From Pseudomonadota bacterium (GTDB taxonomy: Bacteria > Pseudomonadota > Gammaproteobacteria > Burkholderiales > Methylophilaceae), in the NCBI GenBank assembly GCA_020053735.1, contig JAGVMP010000007.1, positions 124,001-188,000 on the forward strand: a stretch of 64,000 nucleotides of DNA. The letters are read 5' to 3'. The notes under the pieces are model-generated. The model saw only the letters and a program-made list of their open reading frames with translations, did not search any database and had not been told where the DNA came from. Shown one piece after another: positions 33,569 to 42,800 of the stretch (within the stretch, counting starts at the first letter, position 1; each line of letters starts with the position of its first letter). Position numbers and translations under genes: made by a program.

Positions 33569-34556
33569 AGTGATCGAACCCCTGTTTTAAAATACTTAAC
33601 GGCTTATTTTGATACATGACTTCTAGACTGCCTGACTCTAAACCAATAGACATGCGACTGACAGGGCTGCGAGTGTTTGCAATGCGGGTTAAAAGTATAT
33701 TTTGCTGTTTACTTAACAATTTAATTTCATCTCGTTTACTAGGGGGTGCGGTAAAACATAGCTCGTAATCATCGCCGCCTGCGAGTAGATAGTCTTGAAA
33801 CTGCGAATTTTGTAAATTATTTTTTAAGTAATCAATGCAGGGGATTTTATCTAAATCAATAGTCGCGCCGCAATTAGAAGCCTTTAAAATATGGCCTAAA
33901 TCAGCCAGAAAGCCATCTGAAATATCAATGCAACTCGTTGCAATGCTACGCAAACTTAGTCCTAAATTCGCTCGCGGCATCGGCCTGCAGAGCGCATGGA
34001 TACTGGCTTGCAGAGCATCGTTTTCGATCCCAATTTTGTCTTGCAAAGTGTTGTTTTGTAAGCATGCCAAACCTAGCGCCGCACTGCCCAGCGTACCGCT
34101 TACCCAAATATCGTCACCCACTTGCGCACCACTGCGCCTAATGGCTTTGCCAATGGGTACTTCACCCATAATCGTGACGCTGATGTTCAGTGGCCCCCGC
34201 GTAGTATCGCCACCAATTAAATCAATGTTAAACACATCTGCGCAGGCAAAAAAACCGCGTGAATATTCGGCCAGCCAGTTTTCGTTGACTTCTGGCAAAG
34301 CAATTGCCAAGGTTGCCCACTTGGCTTGTGCGCCCATCGCTGCCATGTCTGAGACGTTGACAGCAAGCGATTTCCAACCAATATCATAGGGCACAGCATC
34401 GTGAAAAAAGTGCGTATCTGCCACCGACATGTCGGTGGAAACTACGAGTTGCATGCCATCTGCAACTTTCACCAAAGCGGCGTCATCCCCCACACCTAAA
34501 TCGGTGTGGCGCATCAGACGGGTGAAATATTTTTGGATTAGATTAAATTCGCTCAT
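33561..34556 (-). CDS. thiL: Thiamine-monophosphate kinase
   Basis: The 331-residue ATP-dependent kinase makes thiamine diphosphate, the cofactor also used by the phosphoketolase in this window. Motifs include GVGDDAALV near the start, STDMSVADTHF, GDTTRGPLNISVTIMG and CIDISDGFLADLGHI. Full length. It sits between the VanZ-like gene (2 bp upstream) and pgpA. Confidence 0.94.
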   Translation of the reverse strand: MSEFNLIQKYFTRLMRHTDLGVGDDAALVKVADGMQLVVSTDMSVADTHFFHDAVPYDIGWKSLAVNVSDMAAMGAQAKWATLAIALPEVNENWLAEYSRGFFACADVFNIDLIGGDTTRGPLNISVTIMGEVPIGKAIRRSGAQVGDDIWVSGTLGSAALGLACLQNNTLQDKIGIENDALQASIHALCRPMPRANLGLSLRSIATSCIDISDGFLADLGHILKASNCGATIDLDKIPCIDYLKNNLQNSQFQDYLLAGGDDYELCFTAPPSKRDEIKLLSKQQNILLTRIANTRSPVSRMSIGLESGSLEVMYQNKPLSILKQGFDHFA

Positions 34557-34558
34557 GC

Positions 34559-34906
34559 TTACAACGCAGCTGATTTTTTATGTAGATTTAAAGTATAAAA
34601 TGCAAAGGCGATTCCAAACAAATCAGCCAGCCAGTCGCCAATACTGCCAGTTCTTGTTTGTGTCAGCAGCGATTGTGCTTGTTCCATCAAGCCGCCATAA
34701 ATCGCCAAACCTAAGCAAATGTAAAGTATATGTTTTGGGTGGGCTTTTACACCAAGGTATGTGAGTAGCGCAAAAATTATGGCATGCACCAGTTTGTCTT
34801 TTGGCCATGTTTGCGGTGTTGGCTTCACTTCTTGCAATAAGAAAAAAGTGATTGTAGCAACAAGGCCCCAAAACAACACAGTAAAAATTATTCTTCTATT
34901 TAACAT
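34559..34906 (-). CDS. VanZ-family small membrane protein
   Basis: The 115-residue protein with about three to four membrane helices carries the VanZ-like features DKLVHAIIFALLTYLGVKA and GLMEQAQSLLTQTRTGSIGDWLADLFGI. Family members are widespread, and their role outside glycopeptide resistance is unknown. It is joined to thiL by a 2-bp gap. Confidence 0.85.
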   Translation of the reverse strand: MLNRRIIFTVLFWGLVATITFFLLQEVKPTPQTWPKDKLVHAIIFALLTYLGVKAHPKHILYICLGLAIYGGLMEQAQSLLTQTRTGSIGDWLADLFGIAFAFYTLNLHKKSAAL

Positions 34907-34921
34907 ATAGGTAGTTTCTAC

Positions 34922-35533
34922 TTATTTTTTTGGCCGAAATGCTTTGCAAATGGTTTCATTGGTTTCAAGGTAGGGCATTGGATTTTCATTTGACCCTAGT
35001 AAATCCAAGCAATAAGGCACAGCGGCAAAAATACCATGTACTTTTATGTTGGCATTTTCGTCCTTCAGACCTTCTAGTGTTTGCGCAATGGCTTTCGGTT
35101 GACCTGGCAGGTTAATGATTAAGCATTGTTTACGGATGACCGCGACTTGTCTTGATAAAATTGCGGTTGGGACGAAGTTGAGGCTAATTTGGCGCATTTG
35201 CTCGCCAAACCCTGGCATCTCCTTGTCGGCAATATTCAGCGTAGCTTCTGGTGTTACATCGCGCCGCGCAGGCCCAGTGCCGCCAGTGGTGAGGATTAAG
35301 TGGCAGCCCTGATAGTCCACTAGGTCTATTAAAGTCTCTTCAATGTCGCTTTGTTCATCGGCAATTAAGCGTGCTTCAATGGTAAAAGGTGAAACAATTG
35401 TGCGACCAAGCCACTCTTTCAAGCTGGGGATGCCCTTATCTTCATAGATTCCAGCAGATGCGCGGTCGCTAATGGAAACGAGGCCGATTTTGCAAGCCGT
35501 GTTTGTAGGTCTTTGGTTAATTTGAGAAGTCAT
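34922..35533 (-). CDS. mog: Molybdopterin adenylyltransferase
   Basis: The 203-residue MogA-type enzyme adenylates molybdopterin before molybdenum insertion. Diagnostic are GLVSISDRASAGIYEDKGIP, LILTTGGTGPARRDVTPEAT and INLPGQPKAIAQTL. It is the first gene of the mog-vanZ-thiL-pgpA-pncC run and is divergent from the PDZ-protein gene. Confidence 0.93.
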   Translation of the reverse strand: MTSQINQRPTNTACKIGLVSISDRASAGIYEDKGIPSLKEWLGRTIVSPFTIEARLIADEQSDIEETLIDLVDYQGCHLILTTGGTGPARRDVTPEATLNIADKEMPGFGEQMRQISLNFVPTAILSRQVAVIRKQCLIINLPGQPKAIAQTLEGLKDENANIKVHGIFAAVPYCLDLLGSNENPMPYLETNETICKAFRPKK

Positions 35534-35610
35534 GTGAATTGTTTAGTAACTTTTCTGTCTAGTTTATCTGTATAGCGTTGTATTATGACAAAAATAATGG
35601 AGATTTAAAC

Positions 35611-36348
35611 ATGCAAAAAATATTACTGGGCTTAATGTTGGCGGTTTCATGCAATTTGCAGGCATTTGCAGCAGATAACCCCTATGAGAAAAATTATAAA
35701 GCGCAAAATACAGGTGGTTTGGCTTCACTACAGGCCAACCCAGATACTAAAATGTATGTCAGTAATCATAAAGACAAAGACAATATTAGTATGCTAGAAA
35801 ATGGCTACGACATGATGGGCACCACTGGGTTTGAGGCGGGCGAGGTGCCTGCTGAGCTGGCACTGCAACATGGCCAGGTAATTAAAGCAGACGCCGTGTT
35901 GGTGTATACCAAATATGCTGCGGCGATGACTGCAGTATCTAAAATTGACACTTACAAAGAAGCCGCAAAGACAAATGGTGGAGAGATTGACGAAAAAGAT
36001 GTGATAGAAGATGACGTAAAATACAAATATTTCGCCAGCTATTGGGCCAAGTTGCCACCCCCATTGTTGGGGGTGCATGTCATTAAATTGGCACGCTCTG
36101 CAGATGAAGAAAATCAGCAAAAACAGGTGCTTAAAGGGTTAAACGTGTTGGCAGTCGTTAAAGGATCGCCTGCCGAAGCGGCTGGCATTGAGCGAGGTGA
36201 TATGTTGCTAAAGCTCAATGGCTCCGAGTTGAATAAGGCTGAAGAGTTGGCAAAAGTGGTGCGCCAATATCAAGGAAAAACAGTAAAAATTATGTATGAG
36301 CGTGATGGTCAACCAGCTACGGTAGATGCTACCATCAATCAACGTTAA
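35611..36348 (+). CDS. Secreted PDZ-domain protein
   Basis: From ATG 35611 (GGAG eight bases upstream) the product is 245 residues with a signal peptide ending at AFAA. A middle region of about 130 residues contains two Tyr-rich stretches. A C-terminal PDZ domain (about 160-243) includes VLAVVKGSPAEAAGIERGDM. No trypsin-like protease domain is present, so this is not a DegP-type protease. It probably binds periplasmic peptides or partner proteins; its function is unknown. A TTCG-loop hairpin follows. Confidence 0.8.
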   Translation: MQKILLGLMLAVSCNLQAFAADNPYEKNYKAQNTGGLASLQANPDTKMYVSNHKDKDNISMLENGYDMMGTTGFEAGEVPAELALQHGQVIKADAVLVYTKYAAAMTAVSKIDTYKEAAKTNGGEIDEKDVIEDDVKYKYFASYWAKLPPPLLGVHVIKLARSADEENQQKQVLKGLNVLAVVKGSPAEAAGIERGDMLLKLNGSELNKAEELAKVVRQYQGKTVKIMYERDGQPATVDATINQR

Positions 36349-36372
36349 TTCGTCTTTGCACTAATTGTCCTA

Positions 36373-36390
36373 CAGCGCATTCGTGCGCTG
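36373..36390 (+). terminator. Hairpin with TTCG loop, probable terminator
   Basis: CAGCGCA-TTCG-TGCGCTG forms a perfect 7-bp stem 25 nt after the PDZ gene stop. Only a short T-run (CGTGTTT) follows, so termination may be partial. Confidence 0.5.
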
Positions 36391-36457
36391 CGTGTTTAAA
36401 TTGGCTTAAGTTGTTTTTAAGCTAATTTTTTCTGTCTATTTTTTGGTCACACACCTT

Positions 36458-38461
36458 ATGATTCAATCGATTTTGCAAGCACATTTAGAAAAAGCTCGCC
36501 TTGAGGGTAGCGAAGATAATGTTGTTTTATTGGCTGAGATAGTAGATGCGATACGCCCAGATAATCTAAACAGGCTAGAGGATGCGACGCACGCTTTGCA
36601 AGCATTTTGTTTTAGCTTAAACGATAACAAAGCATATGTAGAATATGTACGCACTAGTATTTTGACGCTAATTAAATCACACCGCCCCGTTTCTATCTTT
36701 ACAGATTCTGGCATACAACCCAGCAGTGGATTTTTCTCTGAGATTAGACGCCGTATCAGCCATAAAATTCTACCTGAGGTGGTTGACTCCCGTTATTTAA
36801 AAGATGTTTTCGGGCAAATTTTTACAAAAACAAATGATGAAAAATGGGTGTCAGCATTACCAGATGAAATCTGGTTGCAGTTGATAGACACACTGCATTT
36901 TGAAGAGTCAGACACAATTACAGTAGATGCAATTTATCACGAGTTGCTTGAGGCAGCACAAATATTATCGTACCGCTTATCTGCTGGAGGTTTAGAACCA
37001 GAGCTTATTCAAAATCATAAAAATTTAGAGAAGCATGACTCACCATTTATTGCGCAAAACTTGGAAATTAGTGCCGTGGTAGATGCTGACAACACTGGTT
37101 CTGCCGACGTGAGTCATGTGTTGATTATTTTAGAACAATGTCGCGAGGTGATTGCTAAAATTCGTAAAAATAGCGCGCAGACAGGGACTAGTATCAGACT
37201 AACTTTCTTGCTACAACGCATGACGCAGCAGTTAAATCGATTAGAAACATTATTTTCAATCATCATCGGTATTAAAAGCAAAACCTGTATTAAGCAGCCA
37301 GTATTAGAACTACTGAAAAAGCTAGTACATGCTGAATGCCATAAAAACGATATCAGGCAGCATGTTCGCGAAAATGTTGAATTAATAGCGCTTAGGGTGA
37401 CGGAAAACGCCAGCAGAACTGGCGAACATTATATTGCCGAAAATCGCAGCGAATATTTCAAGCTCATGCGTTCTGCCATGGGTGCAGGCGTTATTGTGGG
37501 CGTGATGGCGATGATTAAAATCATGCTGGCCAAATTGCACCTGCCACCATTAACCGAGGCGATTTTGTTTAGCTTAAATTATGGTATTGGTTTTGTGATT
37601 ATTCATATGTTGCATTTTACTGTGGCGACCAAGCAGCCTGCCATGACAGCCGCCACTATTGCTGCAACCATTGATCAAAGTGATGGAAAGGACAAAAATT
37701 TAGACCGGTTGGTCACACTGATTGCACAGACTATGCGTAGCCAAGTGGTGGCAATTGTAGGTAACGTCATGCTGGCATTGCCTGTTGCCATATGTATTGG
37801 CTGGCTAATTCATGTCAGCACGGGTGAGCATTTTATTAGCCCGGAAAAGGCACATCGTTTACTGGCTGAACTGGATCCATTTCATAGTGCGGCGTTGATG
37901 TATGCGGCGGTAGCTGGTGTTTGTTTGTTTTTAGCGGGGTTAATTGCGGGCTATCACGATAACTTGGCGATTTATAACAAAATTCCGCAACGTATTATGG
38001 CCCTCTCCTGGTTAGAAAAGCTGCTAGGGCCAGCACGTCTAAAGCGCTTAGGTTTGTATATTGAGAATAATTTTGGCGCCATTGCAGGCAATTTTTATTT
38101 TGGCTGCTTACTTGGCGGTATGGCAGCGGTGGGCGTACTGCTGGGCTTGCCAATTGATATTCGGCATATTACGTTTTCATCTGCGTTTGTTGGTTTCACG
38201 TTTGAGAGCTTAGACTTTGCCATTACCTGGCGTACTGTTTGGCTGGCTACTGCCAGTATCATATTGATAGGTATAGTCAACTTGCTGGTAAGCTTTAGTC
38301 TAGCTTTGTATGTTGCCATGAAATCGCGCAAGGTAACTTTTGCGCAATGGCGTACGCTCATTAAGCAGGTATTAATTCGCTTGAATCAGCGCCCAGCAGA
38401 GTTTTTATTCCCACCTAAAAAAGAATCTAGGCTAAAAGTTGAACAATTGACCAATCCCTAA
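36458..38461 (+). CDS. Gcr-type site-specific recombinase-like membrane protein
   Basis: The product of about 667 residues matches the family named for a gonococcal site-specific recombinase (SpecificRecomb). It has a soluble, charged N-terminal half (about 1-340) and at least five membrane helices in the C-terminal half, for example AGVIVGVMAMIKIMLAKL and GNFYFGCLLGGMAAVGVLLG. It shows neither tyrosine- nor serine-recombinase catalytic motifs. A membrane-linked role is more plausible than DNA recombination. The frame begins at TTG 36443, but ATG 36458 is preferred. Confidence 0.75.
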   Translation: MIQSILQAHLEKARLEGSEDNVVLLAEIVDAIRPDNLNRLEDATHALQAFCFSLNDNKAYVEYVRTSILTLIKSHRPVSIFTDSGIQPSSGFFSEIRRRISHKILPEVVDSRYLKDVFGQIFTKTNDEKWVSALPDEIWLQLIDTLHFEESDTITVDAIYHELLEAAQILSYRLSAGGLEPELIQNHKNLEKHDSPFIAQNLEISAVVDADNTGSADVSHVLIILEQCREVIAKIRKNSAQTGTSIRLTFLLQRMTQQLNRLETLFSIIIGIKSKTCIKQPVLELLKKLVHAECHKNDIRQHVRENVELIALRVTENASRTGEHYIAENRSEYFKLMRSAMGAGVIVGVMAMIKIMLAKLHLPPLTEAILFSLNYGIGFVIIHMLHFTVATKQPAMTAATIAATIDQSDGKDKNLDRLVTLIAQTMRSQVVAIVGNVMLALPVAICIGWLIHVSTGEHFISPEKAHRLLAELDPFHSAALMYAAVAGVCLFLAGLIAGYHDNLAIYNKIPQRIMALSWLEKLLGPARLKRLGLYIENNFGAIAGNFYFGCLLGGMAAVGVLLGLPIDIRHITFSSAFVGFTFESLDFAITWRTVWLATASIILIGIVNLLVSFSLALYVAMKSRKVTFAQWRTLIKQVLIRLNQRPAEFLFPPKKESRLKVEQLTNP

Positions 38462-38509
38462 TATGTTAGGTAATCACTAACTGAGTGGCACTTAACTAGT
38501 TACCTAGCG

Positions 38510-39763
38510 CTAAATTAAAAACAGGATTGCGGCAACGATGGTTGGCGGTAATGACCCAGCTAACAACTGCCCTGCTCCAATTGAAGCATCGTTGAACCCT
38601 TGTTTTAAAAGGGTGACACCAGCAGGGTTGGGTGCGTTGGCTATTACAGTCAAGCCACCACCTGTCACTGCACCAGCCATCAGCATGTATTTAGATTCAT
38701 CTGACATGCCGCTGATTAATGACCCCAAATAGGTAAGGGCTGCATTATCGGTAATTGCAGTGAGTGCAGTTGCCCCAAAAAACAATTGTAGCGGTGCTAA
38801 ACCAGACACGATGGGCTGCAACCACCATTGTTGCATGCCACCCAACACCACAAGCCCTGCTAAAAAAAAGCCAACTAACAAACCTTCTCTTAGCAATAAA
38901 GGGGATTGATAACGCTCATAGGCTTGGGTAAAGCCTAAAAATAGTAAGAATAAGCCAAAAAATATCACTGGATGATGCGCAAAAATAACCACACCAACTA
39001 GAAATGTGATGTGAATCAAACTAATGATCACTGGAATACGATGTTCTTTACGTGATTCACTTGCAGGCTGCATGTTAACTAAATGTTTTCGCAGTAAATA
39101 ACTGACGACAGAGGCATTAATAATGACGGCAATGGCAGCTCGCCAGCCAAAAGTGCTTGCCATAAATGCAGAGTCCCATTGCCAAGCATTTGCAACCATT
39201 AGTACAGGTGGCGCAGCATACGAGGTTAAGGTGCCACCAATAGAAATATTCACAAACAGTACGCCAAGGGCGCCGTATTTGAGCCATTCAGGCATGTCTT
39301 TTGTGAATACTTGTGGAGCAAGCATAAGTGCGGCAAGTGTCATTGCGGCAGGCTCCGTAATGAATGAGCCTAATAGAGGCACAATGGCTAGACTTAACCA
39401 CACTTGGGCAAGCAATGAACGAGTAGGCATGACCTTGCTAATGGTTTTTATTGAGCCTCGTACCACACCCAACAAGGGGCGTGATGCTGCAACCACCATA
39501 ATGACAAATACAAACAAGGGCTCTGTGTAATGGCGCGATTCAACATATTGTATCGCGCTATCGCCACCCGCTATCAGTGCTAATAAGCCAATTAAGATAA
39601 ACGCCCAAAAACCAAACACCACTTCTACTTCCCCCAGTAAATGAAATAATCCTGCATGGCTTGGGTGGCGGTGTGCCAGCACTTCAAACGATTTTGCAAA
39701 AAAAGTATGCAAGAGTGCCAGCGCAAAAATAACGGCAGCTAGTATGTTGATGTTTGCTGCCAT
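38510..39763 (-). CDS. Putative Na+/H+ antiporter family membrane protein
   Basis: The 417-residue protein is composed of about ten to twelve hydrophobic helices and fits the putative Na+/H+ antiporter (PF07399-like) family. Polar helix-breaking segments SFITEPAAMTLAALMLAPQ and ALTAITDNAALTYLGSLIS resemble ion-transporter reentrant regions. Transport specificity is unproven for the family. Its start touches the stop of darP (1-bp overlap). Confidence 0.8.
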   Translation of the reverse strand: MAANINILAAVIFALALLHTFFAKSFEVLAHRHPSHAGLFHLLGEVEVVFGFWAFILIGLLALIAGGDSAIQYVESRHYTEPLFVFVIMVVAASRPLLGVVRGSIKTISKVMPTRSLLAQVWLSLAIVPLLGSFITEPAAMTLAALMLAPQVFTKDMPEWLKYGALGVLFVNISIGGTLTSYAAPPVLMVANAWQWDSAFMASTFGWRAAIAVIINASVVSYLLRKHLVNMQPASESRKEHRIPVIISLIHITFLVGVVIFAHHPVIFFGLFLLFLGFTQAYERYQSPLLLREGLLVGFFLAGLVVLGGMQQWWLQPIVSGLAPLQLFFGATALTAITDNAALTYLGSLISGMSDESKYMLMAGAVTGGGLTVIANAPNPAGVTLLKQGFNDASIGAGQLLAGSLPPTIVAAILFLI

Positions 39764-40272
39764 TAGGCTGAGTGCTCACTTTCGATTATTTCGCGAATGA
39801 GCTTAAATAACTCACGGCTACTTTTGGGTGGCTTATTGGCTGCAGCCTCTTTTTGCGCATTGCGAATCAGCGTGCGCAATTGTTGGCTATCGGTATGTGG
39901 ATACGCCACCAAAAACTCAGAAACTGCATCAGCATTCTCAATCATCCGATCACGCCAACGCTCCATGCTATGAAAGCGTGCGTTTTCTTGGGTGTTTTTG
40001 CCTTCCCATGCTTGCAGTTGCTCAACGATAGGTGCGGCATCAATATCGCGCATCAGCCTACCTAAATATTGCATTTGGCGGCGGATAGCACCATTGGCCG
40101 TTAAGCGCTTGGCTTCAAGCACCGCGTCGAATAAAGTTTCTGGCAGAGCTAATTTAATTAACTTGTCTTTGGGTAAATCTACCAAACTTTTGCCTATGCT
40201 TTGCGCAGCATCTGCCTCTGCTTTTAGCTTGGTTTTACTTATTGGTTCAATTGTTTCGTTGTTTTCAGTCAC
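39763..40272 (-). CDS. darP: Ribosome maturation protein DarP (YjgA)
   Basis: The 169-residue charged helical protein has the family sequence LPKDKLIKLALPETLFDAV, RLTANGAIRRQMQYLGRLMR and RMIENADAVSEFLV. DarP/YjgA associates with late 50S precursors. It is divergent from pmbA, the same arrangement as in E. coli, which supports the call. Confidence 0.92.
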   Translation of the reverse strand: MTENNETIEPISKTKLKAEADAAQSIGKSLVDLPKDKLIKLALPETLFDAVLEAKRLTANGAIRRQMQYLGRLMRDIDAAPIVEQLQAWEGKNTQENARFHSMERWRDRMIENADAVSEFLVAYPHTDSQQLRTLIRNAQKEAAANKPPKSSRELFKLIREIIESEHSA

Positions 40273-40392
40273 GGTGTTTGCTTGTTTGTAAGGTGCTTTG
40301 TTGATGGCTACGGTATGATAGCAGTTTTACTAATTGTGCTTTTGTAAAATAGTTTGCTTTTATGAAATAGTTTGCTTAAACGAAAAGAATTT

Positions 40393-41715
40393 ATGGAATT
40401 GGATGCTTTAAAACAAATTTCGCAAGATGTGCTCAAGCTGGCTAAAGCGGCAGGTGCGTCGTCGGCCGAAACTGAGGTGAGTTTTGGCACAGGCCAGAAT
40501 GTATCAGTGCGCTTGGGTGAGACTGAAAATATTGAATATAACCGCGATAAGGGCGTTTCAGTGACCGTGTATTTTGGCCAACAAAAAGGCCATGCCAGCA
40601 GCTCCGATTTAAGCCCTTTAGCACTGAAAGATACAGTAGAGGCTGCCAGTAATATTGCAAAACATACTGCTAAAGATGAGTTTTGCGGCTTAGCCGATGC
40701 CAACTTAATGGCAACGGATATACCAGATTTAGATTTGTATCATCCGTGGAATATTACTGTGGAGGACGCAGCAGAGTTGGCCAAAGTCTGTGAAGCGGCG
40801 GCCTTAAGTGTAGATAAGAAACGCATCACCAACTCAGAGGGCGCAGGTGTTTCAAGCAGTGAGAGTGTGTTTGCTTACGCTAATAGCCACGGCTTTGTGG
40901 GCGGCAATAGAAGTTCGCGCCATAGTATTAGCTGCTCTGTGATTGCAGAACATGCAGGTGCCATGCAACGCGACTATTGGTATAGTAGCGCGCGCGACAT
41001 GCGCGACATGGAATCTGCCGAATATGTTGGCAACTTAGCGGGACAGCGCACGGTAAAACGATTGGGCGCAAAGCCGATTAAAACTGGGCAATACCCTGTG
41101 TTGTTTGAAGCGCCACTTGCAAGCGGCTTGATTTCATCACTGATTGGCGCGATTTCAGGCAGCAACTTATATCGTAAATCTTCATTTCTACTCGATAGTC
41201 TGCACAAACAAATTGCCTCACCCTTGTTAAATATTGAAGAGCTACCGCATCTTAAAAAAGGCGTCGCCAGTAGCAGTTTTGATAGTGAGGGCGTAGCAAC
41301 TAAAGCACGCCAACTGATAGAAAACGGCGTATTAAACGGCTATGTGTTAGGCAGTTATTCTGCCCGAAAATTGGGAATGCAAACGACAGGCAATGCTGGT
41401 GGTAGCCATAATTTAATTGTGGCAAGTACGGGTGAAAACTTGGAACAATTACTGCAAAAAATGGGCACAGGGTTATTGGTGACCGAGGTGCTAGGTCATG
41501 GTTTAAATATGGTAACGGGCGACTATTCGCGCGGTGCTGCTGGTTATTGGGTGGAAGAGGGTGTGATTGCGCACCCAGTCGAGGAGATTACCATTGCAGG
41601 CAATATGCAAGATATGCTGCAACATATTGTGGCAATTGGCACTGATATTATTAAGCACAGCAGCAAGCAAACAGGATCGATTTTAGTTGAGAATATGATG
41701 GTTGCAGCAGGCTAA
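40393..41715 (+). CDS. pmbA: Metalloprotease PmbA/TldE
   Basis: The product of about 440 residues from ATG 40393 belongs to the TldD/TldE (PmbA) family, a heterodimeric peptidase that processes small peptides such as microcin or modified peptide precursors. Typical segments are GASSAETEVSFGTGQNVSVR, ITNSEGAGVSSSES, GNAGGSHNLIVA and VTEVLGHGLNMVTGDYSRGA. TldE lacks the zinc HExxxH of TldD, as seen here. tldD is not in the window. Confidence 0.93.
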   Translation: MELDALKQISQDVLKLAKAAGASSAETEVSFGTGQNVSVRLGETENIEYNRDKGVSVTVYFGQQKGHASSSDLSPLALKDTVEAASNIAKHTAKDEFCGLADANLMATDIPDLDLYHPWNITVEDAAELAKVCEAAALSVDKKRITNSEGAGVSSSESVFAYANSHGFVGGNRSSRHSISCSVIAEHAGAMQRDYWYSSARDMRDMESAEYVGNLAGQRTVKRLGAKPIKTGQYPVLFEAPLASGLISSLIGAISGSNLYRKSSFLLDSLHKQIASPLLNIEELPHLKKGVASSSFDSEGVATKARQLIENGVLNGYVLGSYSARKLGMQTTGNAGGSHNLIVASTGENLEQLLQKMGTGLLVTEVLGHGLNMVTGDYSRGAAGYWVEEGVIAHPVEEITIAGNMQDMLQHIVAIGTDIIKHSSKQTGSILVENMMVAAG

Positions 41716-41717
41716 AT

Positions 41718-41746
41718 ACTGCCCTGAGGCCTAGTCTCCATGCGGC
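41718..41746. repeat. Second copy of ACTGCCCTG-N11-CCATGCGGC element
   Basis: Two bases after the pmbA stop, ACTGCCCTG and CCATGCGGC occur with exactly the same 11-nt spacing as in the nnrD terminator loop (7583-7611). The spacer sequences differ mostly. Confidence 0.5.
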
Positions 41747-41785
41747 CTACAAGCCTGTTGTTTTAAAGTATGAAAATAGCCAAAT

Positions 41786-41810
41786 AAAAAGCCCCTGGCG
41801 GGGCTTTTTT
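41786..41810. terminator. Bidirectional terminator between pmbA and mlaA
   Basis: AAAAAGCCCC-TGGC-GGGGCTTTTTT: a strong GC stem flanked by A- and T-runs, able to stop transcription from both convergent genes. Confidence 0.92.
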
Positions 41811-41838
41811 ATTAACAGTCCTAGTTGTATAGTTCTGA

Positions 41839-42612
41839 TTATTTAGTTTCTGGTAAGTCATCTACTTTTTCTTCATCTGCAGGTTCAAATCCATCATCTG
41901 CACGCACCGCAGCTAACTCACCATCAGCAATCAAGCTCTCACGACGTTGTAAGTAAGCATCGCGCATAAATGCATATGGGTCTAGTGAGGCATCATCTAC
42001 AATGTCTTTGGCGTCTAATAGTTCAGTGCGCCTATCTACTAGCTGCGCTGCACGTAATTGATTGTGTAAGCGAACTTCGCCGATATTGTGCGTATAAGTA
42101 ATCGGGTCTGTGGTTATGGTATCAAATACTAAGCCGCCGGTGTCGCGTAGTGTACTTGCACCCAAAAATGGCAACACTAAGTATGGGCCGTTGCCTACAC
42201 CCCAATAACCTAGGGTTTGACCAAAATCTTCTTTGCGCTGAGGAATACCATCCATGCCCGCAACATCAATAAAGCCTGCTAAACCAAACGTGGTATTAAT
42301 TACAAAGCGGCCAGCATCTGTAAATGCATTGGCAAATTTAAGTTGCAATAAGTCGTTTAAAACTGTGGTAATACTGCCTAAGTTGGTAAAGAAGTTATTA
42401 AAACCTTTGCGTATTGGTGTCGGAGTTATTGCCTTGTAAGCGCTGGCTACAGGCTTCATTGCATATTTATCAGTGACGTCATTAAATTTATAAATGCCGC
42501 GGTTCACACCTTCTAGCGGGTCTTTATTAGTAGTGGCGCAGCCAGACACAAATACTACCAACGCACAACTTAGTAGGATGCTTTTAAATTTTGATTGCTT
42601 GTTTGATTGCAT
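41839..42612 (-). CDS. mlaA: MlaA/VacJ-family outer-membrane lipoprotein
   Basis: About 257 residues from ATG 42612, with a lipoprotein signal peptide and lipobox VSGC. The conserved core is DPLEGVNRGIYKFNDVTDKY, GFNNFFTNLGSITTVLNDLL, GRFVINTTFGLAGFIDVA and EDFGQTLGYWGVGNGPYLVL. MlaA removes phospholipids from the outer leaflet of the outer membrane. An open frame extends 29 codons upstream, but this would disrupt the signal peptide. The other mla genes are not nearby. Confidence 0.93.
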   Translation of the reverse strand: MQSNKQSKFKSILLSCALVVFVSGCATTNKDPLEGVNRGIYKFNDVTDKYAMKPVASAYKAITPTPIRKGFNNFFTNLGSITTVLNDLLQLKFANAFTDAGRFVINTTFGLAGFIDVAGMDGIPQRKEDFGQTLGYWGVGNGPYLVLPFLGASTLRDTGGLVFDTITTDPITYTHNIGEVRLHNQLRAAQLVDRRTELLDAKDIVDDASLDPYAFMRDAYLQRRESLIADGELAAVRADDGFEPADEEKVDDLPETK

Positions 42613-42800
42613 AGTTAATCGCTTTATTAGATTTAATTTTATTATATGTTTTATAGCTAACAAAATTGCACACAGTGCATTATCGCCGACTCGCACCAAT
42701 GTTGTCTAGTGTTAACCCTAGTCACTTCATCTCATTGCTGGTATGTTGTTTATGCACAACATTTGTAGCAAATAAGATAAAGCAACAACTATGCCTCATA

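Noticed and set aside
36458-38461. Mobile element based on the recombinase-like family name
   Set aside because: No catalytic motifs, inverted repeats or attachment sites; the protein is a predicted membrane protein.
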